Assembly (NCBI RefSeq): GCF_024453815.1
Contig: NZ_CP072934.1
Coordinates: 1,550,001-1,614,000, forward strand
DNA: 64,000 bases
From: Corynebacterium pseudogenitalium
Lineage (GTDB): Bacteria > Actinomycetota > Actinomycetes > Mycobacteriales > Mycobacteriaceae
Direction of reading: 5' to 3'
This document shows positions 19,075 to 29,296 of this stretch, one piece after another. Positions within the stretch are counted from its first letter, which is position 1. Each line of letters begins with the position of its first letter. A model generated the notes under the pieces. That model searched no databases and was not told the DNA's origin. It saw only the letters and a list, made by a program, of their open reading frames with translations. A program made the translations under genes and the position numbers.

Positions 19075-19818
19075 TTAGAAGCGCACAGCGGAGTGCACTG
19101 GCATCATGTGCAGCGGACGCTCAGCGACCGGTGCGTTGGTGTTCAGTGCATCAATGATGGTGCCGTTGCCGGTGTAGATACCAACGTGGGAAGCGCCACC
19201 GTAGTAAGCCACGATGTCACCAGGCTGAAGCTGATCAAGCGGAACCGGAGTACCCGCAGCCGCCTGCGCCTGCGAGGTACGAGGGATGGACTTACCAGCC
19301 TGCGCATATACCCAGGAGGTGAAACCGGAGCAGTCGAACACGTTCGGGCCCGCAGCGCCGTATACGTATGCAGCACCAATCTTTGTACGTGCAATATCGA
19401 CCAGGCGCTGACCTGCGGAGACCTGCGGCGTTGGAGCAACTGCCGGCGCAGCAACGTTTGCGGAGTATGCCTTCGCGACTGGCGCCTTGAACTGAGCCTC
19501 GACGTTTGCCAGCCATGCACCAAACGAAGGTACGTTGTTGACGCCAGGAACCGCTCGAACCTGCGCAATTGCCGTAGGGACATCAGCATTGGACTTCTGA
19601 CCTGCCAGGGATGGGATCCAAGCCTCGATGCCAGGAATCGCAGCGATGCCCGGCACGTTCTCAATACCTGGGACCTGAACAGCTACCGGCGAGTTCGGGA
19701 CGCGAACCTCAGCCGCCTCTGCAGAGATTGGCGAGAGCAGCGAGGCACCTGCAGCTGCTGCGGTCACTACCGCGACGTTACGTGCAGTGCTGTGTGCCTG
19801 ACGACGGTGCTTAGCCAT
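19075..19818 (-). CDS. secreted NlpC/P60 endopeptidase controlled by a c-di-AMP riboswitch
   Basis: This 247-residue protein has a signal peptide (residues 1-36, cleavage near AEAAE), a low-complexity Pro/Ala/Ile-rich linker with repeated VPGIxxxPGI units (about 45-75), and a C-terminal NlpC/P60 domain with Cys in FDCSGF and His in ASHVGIYTG. It is a probable cell-wall hydrolase lacking the coiled coil of its neighbour, so perhaps regulated mainly at expression level. A ydaO-type riboswitch precedes it. ATG 19818 has GGAG 10 nt upstream. Confidence 0.9.
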   Translation of the reverse strand: MAKHRRQAHSTARNVAVVTAAAAGASLLSPISAEAAEVRVPNSPVAVQVPGIENVPGIAAIPGIEAWIPSLAGQKSNADVPTAIAQVRAVPGVNNVPSFGAWLANVEAQFKAPVAKAYSANVAAPAVAPTPQVSAGQRLVDIARTKIGAAYVYGAAGPNVFDCSGFTSWVYAQAGKSIPRTSQAQAAAGTPVPLDQLQPGDIVAYYGGASHVGIYTGNGTIIDALNTNAPVAERPLHMMPVHSAVRF

Positions 19819-19842
19819 AATTGTAAAACTCCATATCTTCTC

Positions 19843-19992
19843 TTTTGCCGACCGAGTTAGCTGACGGGTTGGGCTAGAGAACCAGCCTTACGACTTCCAC
19901 GGAAAACTCCGCTCTCGTTCGCATTCACCCCAGAGAGAAAATCCTGCTTGGGTCCCCGGCTTCCTGAAGCCACTAAGGCTCAGGGAATTAGG
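19843..19992 (-). ncRNA. c-di-AMP riboswitch (ydaO/yuaA leader)
   Basis: The minus-strand leader of the NlpC/P60 gene contains the conserved ydaO landmarks in order: GGCTTCAGGAAGCC, GGGGACCC, GGGGTGAATGCGAACG, then CCCGTCAGCTAAC followed by CGGTCGGC. In this class c-di-AMP binding usually switches cell-wall hydrolase or potassium transporter genes off, in line with the downstream hydrolase. The ends are approximate. No clear terminator was seen between the aptamer and the ATG. Confidence 0.88.
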
Positions 19993-20465
19993 CGCTATAT
20001 GTACTTACTGTTTGCTTTCAACGGCTGTTGCTGCAATGTCTCGATTAGGTTACGAAACGGAAACATCTTTGTCCAACGACACGGCCGTTATCGTTCCGTT
20101 ATTTTTCCTCTCCCCCATTTCGCGCGAATGTTCCTGAGAACTGCAAGCCGAGCGCCACAATGTGCCCAACCAGACAAATGACCCCCTACCTGCTCTTTTG
20201 CCAACCTTCCCCACCTGTGCCCAGAGCGCCAATTTGGTAAGAATGCACTAAATCACTCTTATGTGACATTACTCACTTCTACTGTATAACGCTTCCATAA
20301 CGCTTCGAAATGGCTCCAAATTCCTCCGACTTCAGACGTGAAGCGGTGAGCCATTGCGGCGCGTTGATACCGCGGGCCGTAGCAGAACGAAGCCAGAAGT
20401 GGGCTCGTGTCATAGCACGGGCGAGATAAAGGTGCTGGGTTCCAAAAGTGGACCGACCGGACATA
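19993..20465. other. intergenic stretch without recognised genes
   Basis: Between the riboswitch and the qcrB terminator. Open frames here are short, overlapping and without family motifs or ribosome sites. The promoter for the riboswitch transcript must lie in this stretch, but no confident -35/-10 pair could be chosen. Confidence 0.5.
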
Positions 20466-20511
20466 CAAAAACGCCCTGGCCAGCTGTACTCTCGTACAAC
20501 CAACCAGGGCG
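20466..20511 (-). terminator. terminator after qcrB
   Basis: Minus strand: stem CGCCCTGG/CCAGGGCG around an internal small GTAC/GTAC stem, followed by TTTTTG. It lies 29 bp after the qcrB stop. Confidence 0.75.
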
Positions 20512-20539
20512 CCTTGAGCGACCGCTAGTGTGTTAGAGC

Positions 20540-22159
20540 CTATTCAGAAGCATTGCGGTCATCGAGGTGTTTGGTTTCCTCGAGCTTGCGCAACGTCTCG
20601 ATCTCCTCATGATGGTTCTCGCGCTGCTCGTCCCGGACGCGCTCGGAAACGCCAAGCTCAGCAGGCTTGAATTTACCGATGGTCTCGGAGTCAGCGAAGC
20701 CGAGCTGGTTGAGTCGCTTCGGAACCGGAGCACCAGCGTAATCGAGTGGCACTGGGTGTCCATGCTCGTCGACTGGGCCAAGCGGCTGGTGGATCTCCAC
20801 AAACGCACCGTTAGGCAGCTTCTTGATGATGCCCGTTTCGATACCGTGCTCCAGAACCTCACGGTCGGAACGCTGCAAACCAACACAAATACGGTAGGTC
20901 AGCCAGTATGCGAACGGCGGCAAGACAATGAGACCGATGCGACCGAACCAGGTCATCGCATTCAGCGAGATCTGGAAGAAGTGAGCAACGTGGTCGTTGC
21001 CACCGGAAACGGTCAGCAACAGGAAGAACACGAGTGCCATCACACCGAGGCCGGTACGCACTGGAACGTCACGTGGGCGCTGCAGCAGGTTGTGGTGCGC
21101 CGTGTCACCGGTCACCTTCGCTTCGATGAACGGGTAGCTGATCAGCAGGACGACCATGACGCCACACATGAGGGCAACCCAGAAGGCACCCGGAATGGTG
21201 TATGGGCCGAGGTAGAGCTCCCACGCTGGCATGACACGAGCTGCGCCGTCAGTCCACAGCATGTAAACGTCAGGCTGCGAACCGGCGGAGACCTGCGACG
21301 GGTTGTATGGGCCGATGTTCCAAATGCCGTTGATGGTGGTCAGACCAGCCATAGCAGCGAGGACACCGAAGACAACCATCATGAAGCCGATCGCCTTGAC
21401 TGCGAAGACCGGCATAATGCGGATGCCAACAACGTTGTTCTCCGTACGGCCGGGGCCTGGGAACTGGGTATGCTTCTGGAACCAGACGAGCAGCAGGTGC
21501 GCTGCGATCAGAGCCAGGATCACGCCCGGGAGGATCAGAACGTGCAGGATGTAGAAGCGGTCCAGCATCAGGTCAGACGGGAAGTCGCCGCCGAAGATTG
21601 CCCAGTGCATCCAGGTACCGATGATCGGGATACCAACAATAATGGCAGACATAATACGGAGGCCAACACCAGAGAGCAGGTCGTCTGGCAGGGAGTAACC
21701 CATGAAGCCTTCGGCCATGCCGATGAGAATCAGGGTAACGCCGATGACCCAGTTAGCCTCACGTGGGCGGCGGAACGCACCGGTGAAGAAGATACGCATC
21801 ATGTGGGCGAACATCGCCATCATGAACATCAGCGCAGCCCAGTGGTGCATCTGACGAACGAACAGGCCACCGCGGACCTCGAATGAAATATTCAGAGCCG
21901 TGGCGTACGCGCGTGACATTTCCACGCCGTTGAGCGGTAGGTACCCGCCGTCGTAGATCACCTTCGTAATGGAAGGGTCAAAGAACAGCGCGAGGTAAAT
22001 ACCTGTCAGCAGCAAGATAATGAAGCTGTACAGCGCCATCTCACCGAGCATGAAAGACCAGTGGCTCGGGAAGACCTTATTCAACTGTGGCCGGAGGAAA
22101 CCGGCTACCGTGTACCGCGAATCAACGTTGTCCGCGGCTTGTGCAAGTTTAGTACTCAT
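20540..22159 (-). CDS. qcrB: cytochrome bc1 complex cytochrome b subunit QcrB
   Basis: Membrane subunit of the menaquinol:cytochrome c oxidoreductase, carrying hemes bL and bH and both quinol sites. The 539-residue protein has about 8-9 transmembrane helices. Heme-ligand His residues are in [20 protein letters not shown] and in the later [20 protein letters not shown] helix, and a Q-site loop is present. The C-terminal extension of about 120 residues is typical of actinobacterial QcrB. The start codon overlaps the end of qcrA by one base. It is the last gene of ctaE-qcrCAB. Confidence 0.97.
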   Translation of the reverse strand: MSTKLAQAADNVDSRYTVAGFLRPQLNKVFPSHWSFMLGEMALYSFIILLLTGIYLALFFDPSITKVIYDGGYLPLNGVEMSRAYATALNISFEVRGGLFVRQMHHWAALMFMMAMFAHMMRIFFTGAFRRPREANWVIGVTLILIGMAEGFMGYSLPDDLLSGVGLRIMSAIIVGIPIIGTWMHWAIFGGDFPSDLMLDRFYILHVLILPGVILALIAAHLLLVWFQKHTQFPGPGRTENNVVGIRIMPVFAVKAIGFMMVVFGVLAAMAGLTTINGIWNIGPYNPSQVSAGSQPDVYMLWTDGAARVMPAWELYLGPYTIPGAFWVALMCGVMVVLLISYPFIEAKVTGDTAHHNLLQRPRDVPVRTGLGVMALVFFLLLTVSGGNDHVAHFFQISLNAMTWFGRIGLIVLPPFAYWLTYRICVGLQRSDREVLEHGIETGIIKKLPNGAFVEIHQPLGPVDEHGHPVPLDYAGAPVPKRLNQLGFADSETIGKFKPAELGVSERVRDEQRENHHEEIETLRKLEETKHLDDRNASE

Positions 22160-23379
22160 TAGGATTTACGCTCCCAGAATGCCGGGCCGACGGGCTCGAT
22201 GAAGTTTCCGTTGGCGATGAGGTAACCGTCTTCGTCAACAGTCACAGGAAGCTGAGGCAGAGCACGGGCAGCCGGTCCGAAGATCGGTTTGCCGTACTGC
22301 AGTGCGTCGAACTGCGACTGGTGGCACGGACAAAGGATGCGGTTCGTCTGCGCTTCGTAAAGCGAGGTCGGGCAACCAATGTGCGTACAAATCTTGGAGT
22401 ATGCGTAGTAATCCCCGTAGTGGAAATCTTCCTGACCTTCACGCTCAACGACGCGGCGTGCGTCCTCAGAGCGAAGGCGGATCAGCATAACTGCGTTACG
22501 AGGGCCATGCAGCGAGTGCATGTGGTGTTCGTATACGTCGCGCTCTGGGTCGTAAATGTCACCATCGTTGACATCCTCCGGGTAGAGCGGGAATACCGTC
22601 TCCATGGAAGCAGCAGCGAGGTCTTCTGGACGCATACGCACCAGGCGGGAAACACCTGCCGTGGAGTAGTGCGAGCCAGCTACGCCTTCGTGCAGCTCGG
22701 CGATCGCGCCAGTGTCGCGACCGAGGTAAACCTTGACGCCCTTCTCCTGCATGGTCCACCCGTGTGTCCAAAGCGTGCCATCACCTAAGTAGTTAAGGTC
22801 GTGGCGCTTCTTCCACGGGTTTTTGATCATGCCACCGAGGGGTGCAACGACCATGAGGCCGGCGAGAACACCAGCGGTGCCAAGCAGACCCTTCATTGCC
22901 TTACGACGACCAAGGGTGGAAGTCTCCCAGGCATCATTCAGCAGAGCGGTCGTCGTGCGACGGTCCAATTCGGAAGAACGGCCGTCGTGACGACGCTGTA
23001 CGGAGATCTCCTCAGGGATGAACTTCTTCACGTACTGGACAATCGCGATACCCAGGGCGGCAAAACCGACACCAGAAGTAAGGCCGAGCAGTGGCGTGTA
23101 AAGCGTGTAAACCCAAAGTCCTTCATCGCCGTGGAAGCGTGGCTCCCATGGCCAGAAGAGGTAGACACCGAGGAACGCGATTCCGCAGAGCACCGAAATA
23201 ATCAACCAAATGTTGATTCCGAGTTCGGAAGACTTCTCGCGTGGGTCGCCATCAACTGGGAACCGCTCCTTGCGGTACGCAACGGTGACGTCGTCGAGTT
23301 CCGTGCCCAGAGCAGCGAGCTCCGCGTTATTCATGCGGTCCAAATCTTGGGATGTGTAGTTCTTGTTTACTTCACTCAT
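22159..23379 (-). CDS. qcrA: cytochrome bc1 complex Rieske iron-sulfur subunit QcrA
   Basis: Three N-terminal transmembrane helices (about residues 60-80, 90-115 and 165-185), typical of actinobacterial QcrA, are followed by a Rieske domain with both cluster motifs, CTHIGC and CPCH. It passes electrons from menaquinol to the diheme cytochrome QcrC. The frame is open to 23436, but ATG 23379 overlaps the qcrC stop in an ATGA arrangement and gives about 406 residues, the usual size, so it is preferred. Confidence 0.96.
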   Translation of the reverse strand: MSEVNKNYTSQDLDRMNNAELAALGTELDDVTVAYRKERFPVDGDPREKSSELGINIWLIISVLCGIAFLGVYLFWPWEPRFHGDEGLWVYTLYTPLLGLTSGVGFAALGIAIVQYVKKFIPEEISVQRRHDGRSSELDRRTTTALLNDAWETSTLGRRKAMKGLLGTAGVLAGLMVVAPLGGMIKNPWKKRHDLNYLGDGTLWTHGWTMQEKGVKVYLGRDTGAIAELHEGVAGSHYSTAGVSRLVRMRPEDLAAASMETVFPLYPEDVNDGDIYDPERDVYEHHMHSLHGPRNAVMLIRLRSEDARRVVEREGQEDFHYGDYYAYSKICTHIGCPTSLYEAQTNRILCPCHQSQFDALQYGKPIFGPAARALPQLPVTVDEDGYLIANGNFIEPVGPAFWERKS

Positions 23380-24224
23380 GAGCGCGATCCAATCCAGATA
23401 GCTGCGGCAGCAACGAGCGTTACGCCGATCATCCACATAGCCATACCTTCAGAAACTGGGCCAAGGCCACCAAGGGCGTAACCGCCAGGGCTTGGGGTTT
23501 CCTTCGAGGACTTAATAAACGCAATGATGTCGCGCTTCTCGTCGGCGCTGAGCTGGCGGTCCGAGAACTTTGGCATGTTCTGCGGGCCAGTCAGCATCGC
23601 CTGGTAGATCTCCTGCTCATTCGCTGGGTCCAACTCCGGCGCATACTTACCAGAAGACAGTGCGCCACCGCGGCCGGTGAAGTTGTGGCAAGACGCGCAG
23701 TTCAAGCGGAAGAGCTCGCCGCCACGTGCGACGTCGCCAGCCTGAATCTGGCCATCGTAGTTCTTACCGCGAAGCTCTTCCTTCGCGAGTGATCCGTCTG
23801 GGTTGTACACCAGCTCCGGTCCCCCACCGTTGGCAGCAACATAGGCAGCCAGTGCCAGTGCTTGAGACTCGGTGTAACGAGGACGCTTGCGTTCAGCCTG
23901 AGCGTCATTCGACATCATCGGCATACGTCCGGAGTTGACCTGGAAGTACACAGCACCTTCGCCGGTGCCGATCAGGGACGGGCCGCGGCCTTCAACACCC
24001 TGGAGGTTTGCGCCATGGCAAGTGATGCAAGCGACGTCGTAAATGTCCTTGCCTTCTTGAATCATTGCCTGGTCATCTTTTTGCGCAGTAGCGACCTGCG
24101 CGTTCGGGGCAAGCGCCGATGCGAGGAAACCCGCACCCGTGAGGCCGAGCGTCAAGGCTGCTGCACCAGCAAAGGTGCGCTGCGCCTTGCGCCGACTGCG
24201 CTTTTTCTTAGGTGATTTTTCCAT
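23376..24224 (-). CDS. qcrC: diheme cytochrome c subunit QcrC
   Basis: The membrane-anchored diheme cytochrome c that takes the place of a soluble cytochrome c and links the bc1 complex to the aa3 oxidase. It has an N-terminal signal/anchor (about residues 18-40), two CxxCH heme sites (CITCH near 62, CASCH near 176) with distal Met candidates, and a C-terminal membrane helix. Length 282. ATGA overlap with qcrA implies translational coupling. Confidence 0.96.
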   Translation of the reverse strand: MEKSPKKKRSRRKAQRTFAGAAALTLGLTGAGFLASALAPNAQVATAQKDDQAMIQEGKDIYDVACITCHGANLQGVEGRGPSLIGTGEGAVYFQVNSGRMPMMSNDAQAERKRPRYTESQALALAAYVAANGGGPELVYNPDGSLAKEELRGKNYDGQIQAGDVARGGELFRLNCASCHNFTGRGGALSSGKYAPELDPANEQEIYQAMLTGPQNMPKFSDRQLSADEKRDIIAFIKSSKETPSPGGYALGGLGPVSEGMAMWMIGVTLVAAAAIWIGSRS

Positions 24225-24304
24225 CTTGTTCCCTTTGAGCGTCAGTGTCTAATACAGATAAATGGCCTTCCGTCATTTCGACGGCGACTCTACGTATCAG
24301 ATAC

Positions 24305-24925
24305 CTATTGAACGATATACAGAGTAATGAAGACGCCGACCCAAATTACGTCAACAAAGTGCCAGTAGTAAGAGGTCACCATTGCTGCAGTAGCTTGTGC
24401 CGGAGTGAACTTCGACTTAGATACGCGGAGCAGCACAACCACGAAGGCAATGATGCCGGCGGTCACGTGCGCCATGTGGAAGCCAGTGATGATGAAGAAC
24501 ACTGACCCGAAGACACTCGCCTGAATGGTCACGCCGTGCATGATCATTTCTCCCCACTCGAAAGCCACGAGTCCGAGGAAGACAACGCCAAGCGCGATAG
24601 TTACCGTGAACCATTTGCGGAGCCCAAAAACGTCACCCCTTTCTGCTGCAAATACGCCGAACTGAGAAGTCACGGAAGAAGACACGAGCACGATCGTGAT
24701 GATCAAGCCGAACATCACGTTCAGGTGTGCCGTCTGGTTATCCCAGTCGCCTGCGGTCATACCGTTTGCACGCGAGGTGAAATACATCGCGAACAAACCG
24801 GCAAAGAACATCAACTCTTGGGCGAGGAACGCGATCGTGCCAACGCTGACCATGTTTGGTCGGTTCAGCGCCGGGACACGATTCTGCGGTGTCGCCATAC
24901 CTTGGTTAGAAATTGCGGTCGTCAC
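24305..24925 (-). CDS. ctaE: cytochrome c oxidase subunit III CtaE
   Basis: A five-helix core subunit of the aa3 oxidase (family segments ALNRPNMVSVGTIAFL and SYYWHFVDVIWVGVF). The first gene of ctaE-qcrCAB, as in other corynebacteria. The open frame reaches 24961, where AGGAG directly abuts an ATG and would better serve a TTG at 24955. GTG 24925 gives an N-terminus (TTAISNQGMATPQ) that aligns with the known protein and about 206 residues. The start is therefore uncertain by up to 12 codons. Confidence 0.93.
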   Translation of the reverse strand: MTTAISNQGMATPQNRVPALNRPNMVSVGTIAFLAQELMFFAGLFAMYFTSRANGMTAGDWDNQTAHLNVMFGLIITIVLVSSSVTSQFGVFAAERGDVFGLRKWFTVTIALGVVFLGLVAFEWGEMIMHGVTIQASVFGSVFFIITGFHMAHVTAGIIAFVVVLLRVSKSKFTPAQATAAMVTSYYWHFVDVIWVGVFITLYIVQ

Positions 24926-25302
24926 GCATGTGATTATCCCCTGTTTTCGGGTCAAAGTCATCTCCTTTCACCCACAAACTTTTCGGCAGATTTCGCGCTA
25001 ACCTGCCTTTTCTGGCCTAATAGCGCTCGAAGGAAATAACTTTCTGCAATACCGGGAACTTTTCTAGCCACTCATCCGACTACATCAATGCAGGTCACAA
25101 CTTTCTCGACTTCATTCAGCTCACTTTCGGCTGATTTTTAGGCAATCCAGGATTCTTTTTCATCGATTCTTTGCGGTGTTTCAAAAGTTCCCAATAGTGA
25201 TGGGACTCACATTCCACCGCTGCCGTTTCCGCCTGCAGACCTACTTTCGTATGACCCCCAAGTGTTACGAATGAGTTCAACCGAAAGGATGAAAATAGCA
25301 AG
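24926..25302. other. intergenic region upstream of ctaE
   Basis: This approximately 380-bp stretch should contain the ctaE-qcrCAB promoter. It is AT-richer than its surroundings. One 61-codon frame on the minus strand (25116-25301) has no family features or ribosome site and is not called. No confident promoter elements were chosen. Confidence 0.45.
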
Positions 25303-25335
25303 CAAAAATCCCCTTCAGCCTTAGCTGAAGGGGAT
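25303..25335 (-). terminator. terminator after ctaF
   Basis: Minus strand: a perfect 12-bp stem ATCCCCTTCAGC/GCTGAAGGGGAT with a 4-nt loop, followed by TTTTTGC, about 45 bp after the ctaF stop. Confidence 0.9.
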
Positions 25336-25380
25336 CAGTTTTCGCCGACACCTCCCGAAGGCGGGGAGGTCAGCGAATCT

Positions 25381-25812
25381 TTAGTGCTTCTCGCGCGGGA
25401 TACCGTACTGCAGATTCAGCTGCGTAGTGGTCCACACGAGGAATACTGCGCCAAACACGACGAGCCACAGCTGCCAGAATGCAATTCCGAGTCCGAGGAA
25501 CATAACCGCACCAGACATTGCGAACGGCCAGATGGAGCTTGGCGAGAAGAAGCCGAGCACGCCTGCGCCATCTTCAACCTCTGCCTCTTCCCAGTCTTCC
25601 GGAACAACGTCCATGCGACGCTCGGTGATGTCGAGGTAGACAGCGAGCATGAAGCAGAGCGCAGTAGCGAGAACCAAGCCAACGCCACCGACCCATTCGA
25701 GCCCGTAGAGGTAAGCATCTTCACCAATCCACGCTGTGCTGATCATGTAGAAGACTGCCATCAGCGCCAGGAAGGTACCGATTGCGTAGAAAACTTTTGA
25801 ACCAGTTGCCAT
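25381..25812 (-). CDS. ctaF: cytochrome c oxidase subunit IV CtaF (actinobacterial type)
   Basis: A 143-residue membrane protein with four hydrophobic helices (about 8-28, 35-57, 92-108 and 112-133) and the family segment MDVVPEDWEEAEVEDGAG. CtaF is the small actinobacteria-specific fourth subunit of the aa3 oxidase. It follows ctaC by 17 bp on the same strand and ends before a strong terminator, so ctaC-ctaF is a two-gene operon. Confidence 0.94.
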   Translation of the reverse strand: MATGSKVFYAIGTFLALMAVFYMISTAWIGEDAYLYGLEWVGGVGLVLATALCFMLAVYLDITERRMDVVPEDWEEAEVEDGAGVLGFFSPSSIWPFAMSGAVMFLGLGIAFWQLWLVVFGAVFLVWTTTQLNLQYGIPREKH

Positions 25813-25829
25813 TTCTCTGCCTTCTCTTT

Positions 25830-26924
25830 CTATACCGTCGCGTTAGGGTCGTTGGTGTTGTTGCCGTCGCGGGTGCCGTGGCGGTCAGACACGAACGGAC
25901 GTGTGGAGGTGGCGTACGGCGCTTCGCCGATGGATGCGAGCGCATCGGAGTTTGGCGCCTCAGGGTTGTCAATACGGAACTGAATGTACTGAGCAAACTT
26001 TTCTGGGGTCACGGCACGAACCTCGAAGTTCATCATCGAGTGGTAAGTACCGCACATCTCGGCACAGCGACCAACGAATGCGCCAGTCTTATCGATCTTC
26101 TCAATCTGGAATGCACGCTGCTGCTGGTTCACCTCTGGGTGAGCGTAGGTATCACGCTTGAAGAGGAATTCAGGAACCCAGAATGCGTGGTTCACGTCAC
26201 CGGATGCGAGACGGAACTCAATCGCACGATCGGTTGGCAGGACGAGCACCGGAACCTCTTCGGTGGTTCCGAGAGTCTCAATCTCATTGAAATTGAGGTA
26301 CGAGAGGTCACCGGTAGAAGTGCCGTGGATTGGGTTCGGGTTCTTAATATTCTCGTCGTCGTACTTCGTTGCCTCAGCCTTGGCCTGACGCTCGGTGTCA
26401 ACACCGTCATATGCCTGACCGTTCGAGGTGAACTCACCGTCAACGTTTGCGTAGCCAAACTTCCAGTTCCACTGGTATGCGGTTACGTCAACCGTCACTT
26501 TCGGGTCCTTGCCGAGGGCTGTAGTCTTCGTCTGCGCCTGGACGGTGAAGAAGAAGAGCACCATAACAATGACGATCGGAATGATCGTCAGTACAAGTTC
26601 CAGCGGCACGTTGTACTGGAGCTGCTTCGGAAACTCAGACTTGCCGCGCTTCTCCTGACTCTTCGCGTTCCACTTGAAAATCGCGGTGAGGAACAAGCCC
26701 CACATGATGATGCCGATAATCCATGCTGCAACCCAGGTCCATACCCAGAAGTTGTACATCTGCTCGCCCTCAGGGGTAACAGGATCTGGCCAACCCATAT
26801 CCAGCACCTTCGAGAGCGCCTCTGGCGGTGCAACCTCACAGCCCGTCAGCGCGAGACCGCCCAGCAGGAGCGATCCGGCAACTGCGATTTTCTTCGCGAA
26901 GTTGCGGTCCTTTACCTTTTCCAC
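25830..26924 (-). CDS. ctaC: cytochrome c oxidase subunit II CtaC (lipoprotein)
   Basis: Carries the CuA centre that accepts electrons from QcrC. Visible: a lipoprotein signal ending LALTGC (Cys29), two transmembrane helices (about 52-75 and 100-122), a cupredoxin domain with YQWNWKF, and the CuA motif CAEMCGTYHSMM. An insertion of charged residues between strands (about 150-200) is typical of actinobacterial CtaC. The frame reaches 26987 but GGAAGG lies 9 nt before GTG 26924, and the lipobox position fits that start. Confidence 0.95.
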   Translation of the reverse strand: MEKVKDRNFAKKIAVAGSLLLGGLALTGCEVAPPEALSKVLDMGWPDPVTPEGEQMYNFWVWTWVAAWIIGIIMWGLFLTAIFKWNAKSQEKRGKSEFPKQLQYNVPLELVLTIIPIVIVMVLFFFTVQAQTKTTALGKDPKVTVDVTAYQWNWKFGYANVDGEFTSNGQAYDGVDTERQAKAEATKYDDENIKNPNPIHGTSTGDLSYLNFNEIETLGTTEEVPVLVLPTDRAIEFRLASGDVNHAFWVPEFLFKRDTYAHPEVNQQQRAFQIEKIDKTGAFVGRCAEMCGTYHSMMNFEVRAVTPEKFAQYIQFRIDNPEAPNSDALASIGEAPYATSTRPFVSDRHGTRDGNNTNDPNATV

Positions 26925-27360
26925 GTGTGTCTGCCTTCCTGTCCACACTCGCTGTTTACGGCAGGACGCACAAACAGGTGCGCCCAAGCATTGTTACTCC
27001 GTCAGAATAGTGGATAGGGCGCATCGCCTCTGAATTCTTTTGATTTTGAGTCGAGGTAAGCATTCGTGGTCAGCTGACATCTTTTACCGTGTATGCAAAA
27101 GCCGTGCACTCAACGGGTTTTGCATAAAACGGTACAAACGTCCTGGTAAGAGCTTTATTTTTCACTCAAATTGCTCAACCATAAGTTGGCCCCCTTTTGG
27201 GGACCGAATAAAGGATGAAGAATTTCCGCATTTTGGCGCTGGTTTCGTTGGTTCGCGCATCTCCTACAGAAAACCCTATTGTTGATTGGAAGAAATGCTT
27301 CGTGGCCCAGCACTCCGCACGGCTGCGTACACCTTATATATAGGAGAGGTTTTCAAGTCT
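26925..27360. other. divergent promoter region between ctaC and ltsA
   Basis: This 436-bp region separates the two divergent genes and must hold both promoters. It contains a long inverted repeat (27092-27126, listed separately) and a smaller one around GGCCCCCTTTTGGGGACC near 27188-27205. No coding frame with support was found. Confidence 0.5.
27092..27126. repeat. 35-bp inverted repeat between ctaC and ltsA
   Basis: Outer 9-bp arms TATGCAAAA and TTTTGCATA are perfect; inside, CCGT and ACGG continue the stem around a 7-nt loop. No T-run follows on either strand, so it is not a plain terminator. It could be an operator or an mRNA leader hairpin. Confidence 0.55.
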
Positions 27361-29283
27361 ATGTGTGGCCTGTTGGCTCTACTCACCACAAACAGCAATG
27401 CCGCAAGCTTCGTGGAAGCCGCGGAACGTGCGTTGCCCTGCATGTATCACCGTGGCCCTGATGCCGCCGGCACCTGGAACGACGACCACGCCGTTTTTGG
27501 TTTCAACCGCCTTGCCATTATCGATCTCGAGCATTCTCACCAACCCCTACGCTGGGGCCCGAAGGAGAATCCGGAGCGCTACGCGCTGACGTTCAACGGC
27601 GAGATTTATAACTACATCGAGCTTCGCGAGGAACTGCAGGAGGCAGGCTACGATTTCAATACCTCGGGGGACGGCGAGCCAATCGTTGTTGGCTTCCACC
27701 ACTGGGGAGAGAGGGTTGTCGAACACCTGCGAGGCATGTTCGCGTTTGTCATTTGGGACACCGAGACACAGCGTATGTTCGCGGCACGTGATCAATTCGG
27801 CATTAAGCCCTTGTTTTACGCTACTACCCCAGTGGGCACTGTGTTCGCTTCCGAGAAAAAGTCCATCCTAGAAATGGCTCCAGAGCTGGAGATTGGTCTC
27901 GACCTAGATCGGCGAGCTATCGAGCACTACGTTGACCTGCAGTATGTTCCCGAACCAGAAACGTTGCACGAGAGCATTCGACGCGTGGAGTCTGGCTGCA
28001 CGGTGTCACTGACGCCTGGCGGTGAAGTCAAATCGGAGCGCTACTTCAAACCACACTTCAAACCACAGCAAGTCCCACAAGGTCAAGAACAGAAGCTTTA
28101 CGACAGGATCGCTCAGGCGCTCGAAGACTCCGTCGAGAAGCATATGCGTGCGGACGTCACCGTCGGTTCTTTCCTCTCCGGCGGCATTGATTCGACAGCG
28201 ATTGCGGCCCTGGCGAAGAGGCACAATCCAAACTTGCTGACGTTTACCACCGGCTTCGAGCGCGAGGGCTACTCCGAGGTAGACGTGGCTGCGGAGTCCG
28301 CTGAGGCGATTGGTGTTGAGCACATCGTGAAGATTGTCTCGCCTGAAGAGTACGCGGACGCGGTGCCGAAGATCATGTGGTACCTCGATGATCCGGTCGC
28401 GGACCCTTCGCTTGTCCCGCTGTTCTTCGTCGCACAGGAGGCCCGCAAGCACGTCAAGGTGGTGCTCTCGGGTGAGGGTGCCGACGAGCTGTTCGGTGGG
28501 TACACCATCTATAAGGAACCGCTGTCGCTCGCGCCGTTCGAGAAGTTGCCGACGCCTCTTCTACGGGGACTGAACAGGCTAAGCCGTGTGCTGCCGGAAG
28601 GCATGAAGGGCAAGAGCTTACTCGAACGCGGTACGACCCCAATGGAGGACCGTTACTACGGTAACGCTCGTTCCTTTAACTTCGAGCAACTACAGCGTGT
28701 GCTGCCGTGGGCGAAGCATGAGTGGGACCACCGCGAGGTCACCGCGCCGATTTACGCCACATCGACAGAGATGGATCCAGTTGCCCGGATGCAAAACTTG
28801 GACCTGTTTACCTGGATGCGCGGCGATATCTTGGTCAAGGCGGACAAGATGAACATGGCGAACTCGCTGGAGTTGCGCGTGCCGTTCCTGGATAAAGAGG
28901 TCTTTGAAGTCGCGCAGACGATCCCGTACGACCAGAAGATCGCGCACGGCACCACCAAGTACGCGTTGCGTAAGGCGATGGAGCAGATCGTTCCGCCGCA
29001 TGTTCTCCACCGCAAGAAGCTGGGATTCCCTGTTCCGATGCGCCACTGGCTGGCCGGCGATGAGCTCTTTGGTTGGGCGCAGGACACGATCCGTGATTCG
29101 CAGACCGACCATATCTTCGCCAAGGACCAGGTGCTGGAGATGCTCAAGGAGCACCGTGACGGTGTTTCCGATCATTCGCGTCGCCTTTGGACGGTGCTTG
29201 CGTTTATGATCTGGCACGGCATTTTTGTCGAGCATCGCATTGATCCGGGCATCGAGCACAAGGAATACCCGGTTCAGCTTTAA
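27361..29283 (+). CDS. ltsA: LtsA, glutamine-dependent amidotransferase of the asparagine synthetase (AsnB) family
   Basis: In corynebacteria LtsA amidates diaminopimelate residues of peptidoglycan precursors, and mutants are lysozyme and temperature sensitive. The N-terminal class II glutaminase domain begins MCGLLALL with nucleophile Cys2, and has RLAIIDL and FNGEIYNY. The C-terminal synthetase domain has the PP-loop SGGIDS and LSGEGADELFGGY. The frame is open to 27286, but Cys must follow the start, which fixes ATG 27361; AGGAGAGG lies upstream. The product has 640 residues, the family size. It is followed 13 bp later by a secreted peptidase gene. Confidence 0.95.
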   Translation: MCGLLALLTTNSNAASFVEAAERALPCMYHRGPDAAGTWNDDHAVFGFNRLAIIDLEHSHQPLRWGPKENPERYALTFNGEIYNYIELREELQEAGYDFNTSGDGEPIVVGFHHWGERVVEHLRGMFAFVIWDTETQRMFAARDQFGIKPLFYATTPVGTVFASEKKSILEMAPELEIGLDLDRRAIEHYVDLQYVPEPETLHESIRRVESGCTVSLTPGGEVKSERYFKPHFKPQQVPQGQEQKLYDRIAQALEDSVEKHMRADVTVGSFLSGGIDSTAIAALAKRHNPNLLTFTTGFEREGYSEVDVAAESAEAIGVEHIVKIVSPEEYADAVPKIMWYLDDPVADPSLVPLFFVAQEARKHVKVVLSGEGADELFGGYTIYKEPLSLAPFEKLPTPLLRGLNRLSRVLPEGMKGKSLLERGTTPMEDRYYGNARSFNFEQLQRVLPWAKHEWDHREVTAPIYATSTEMDPVARMQNLDLFTWMRGDILVKADKMNMANSLELRVPFLDKEVFEVAQTIPYDQKIAHGTTKYALRKAMEQIVPPHVLHRKKLGFPVPMRHWLAGDELFGWAQDTIRDSQTDHIFAKDQVLEMLKEHRDGVSDHSRRLWTVLAFMIWHGIFVEHRIDPGIEHKEYPVQL

Positions 29284-29296
29284 GGAGGACCTGCTC

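Noticed and set aside
20567..21886. 439-codon plus-strand frame opposite qcrB
   Set aside because: Shadow of qcrB; His/Asp-rich translation without recognisable domain.
25782..27017. 411-codon plus-strand frame opposite ctaC
   Set aside because: Shadow of ctaC, which has a lipobox and CuA motif.
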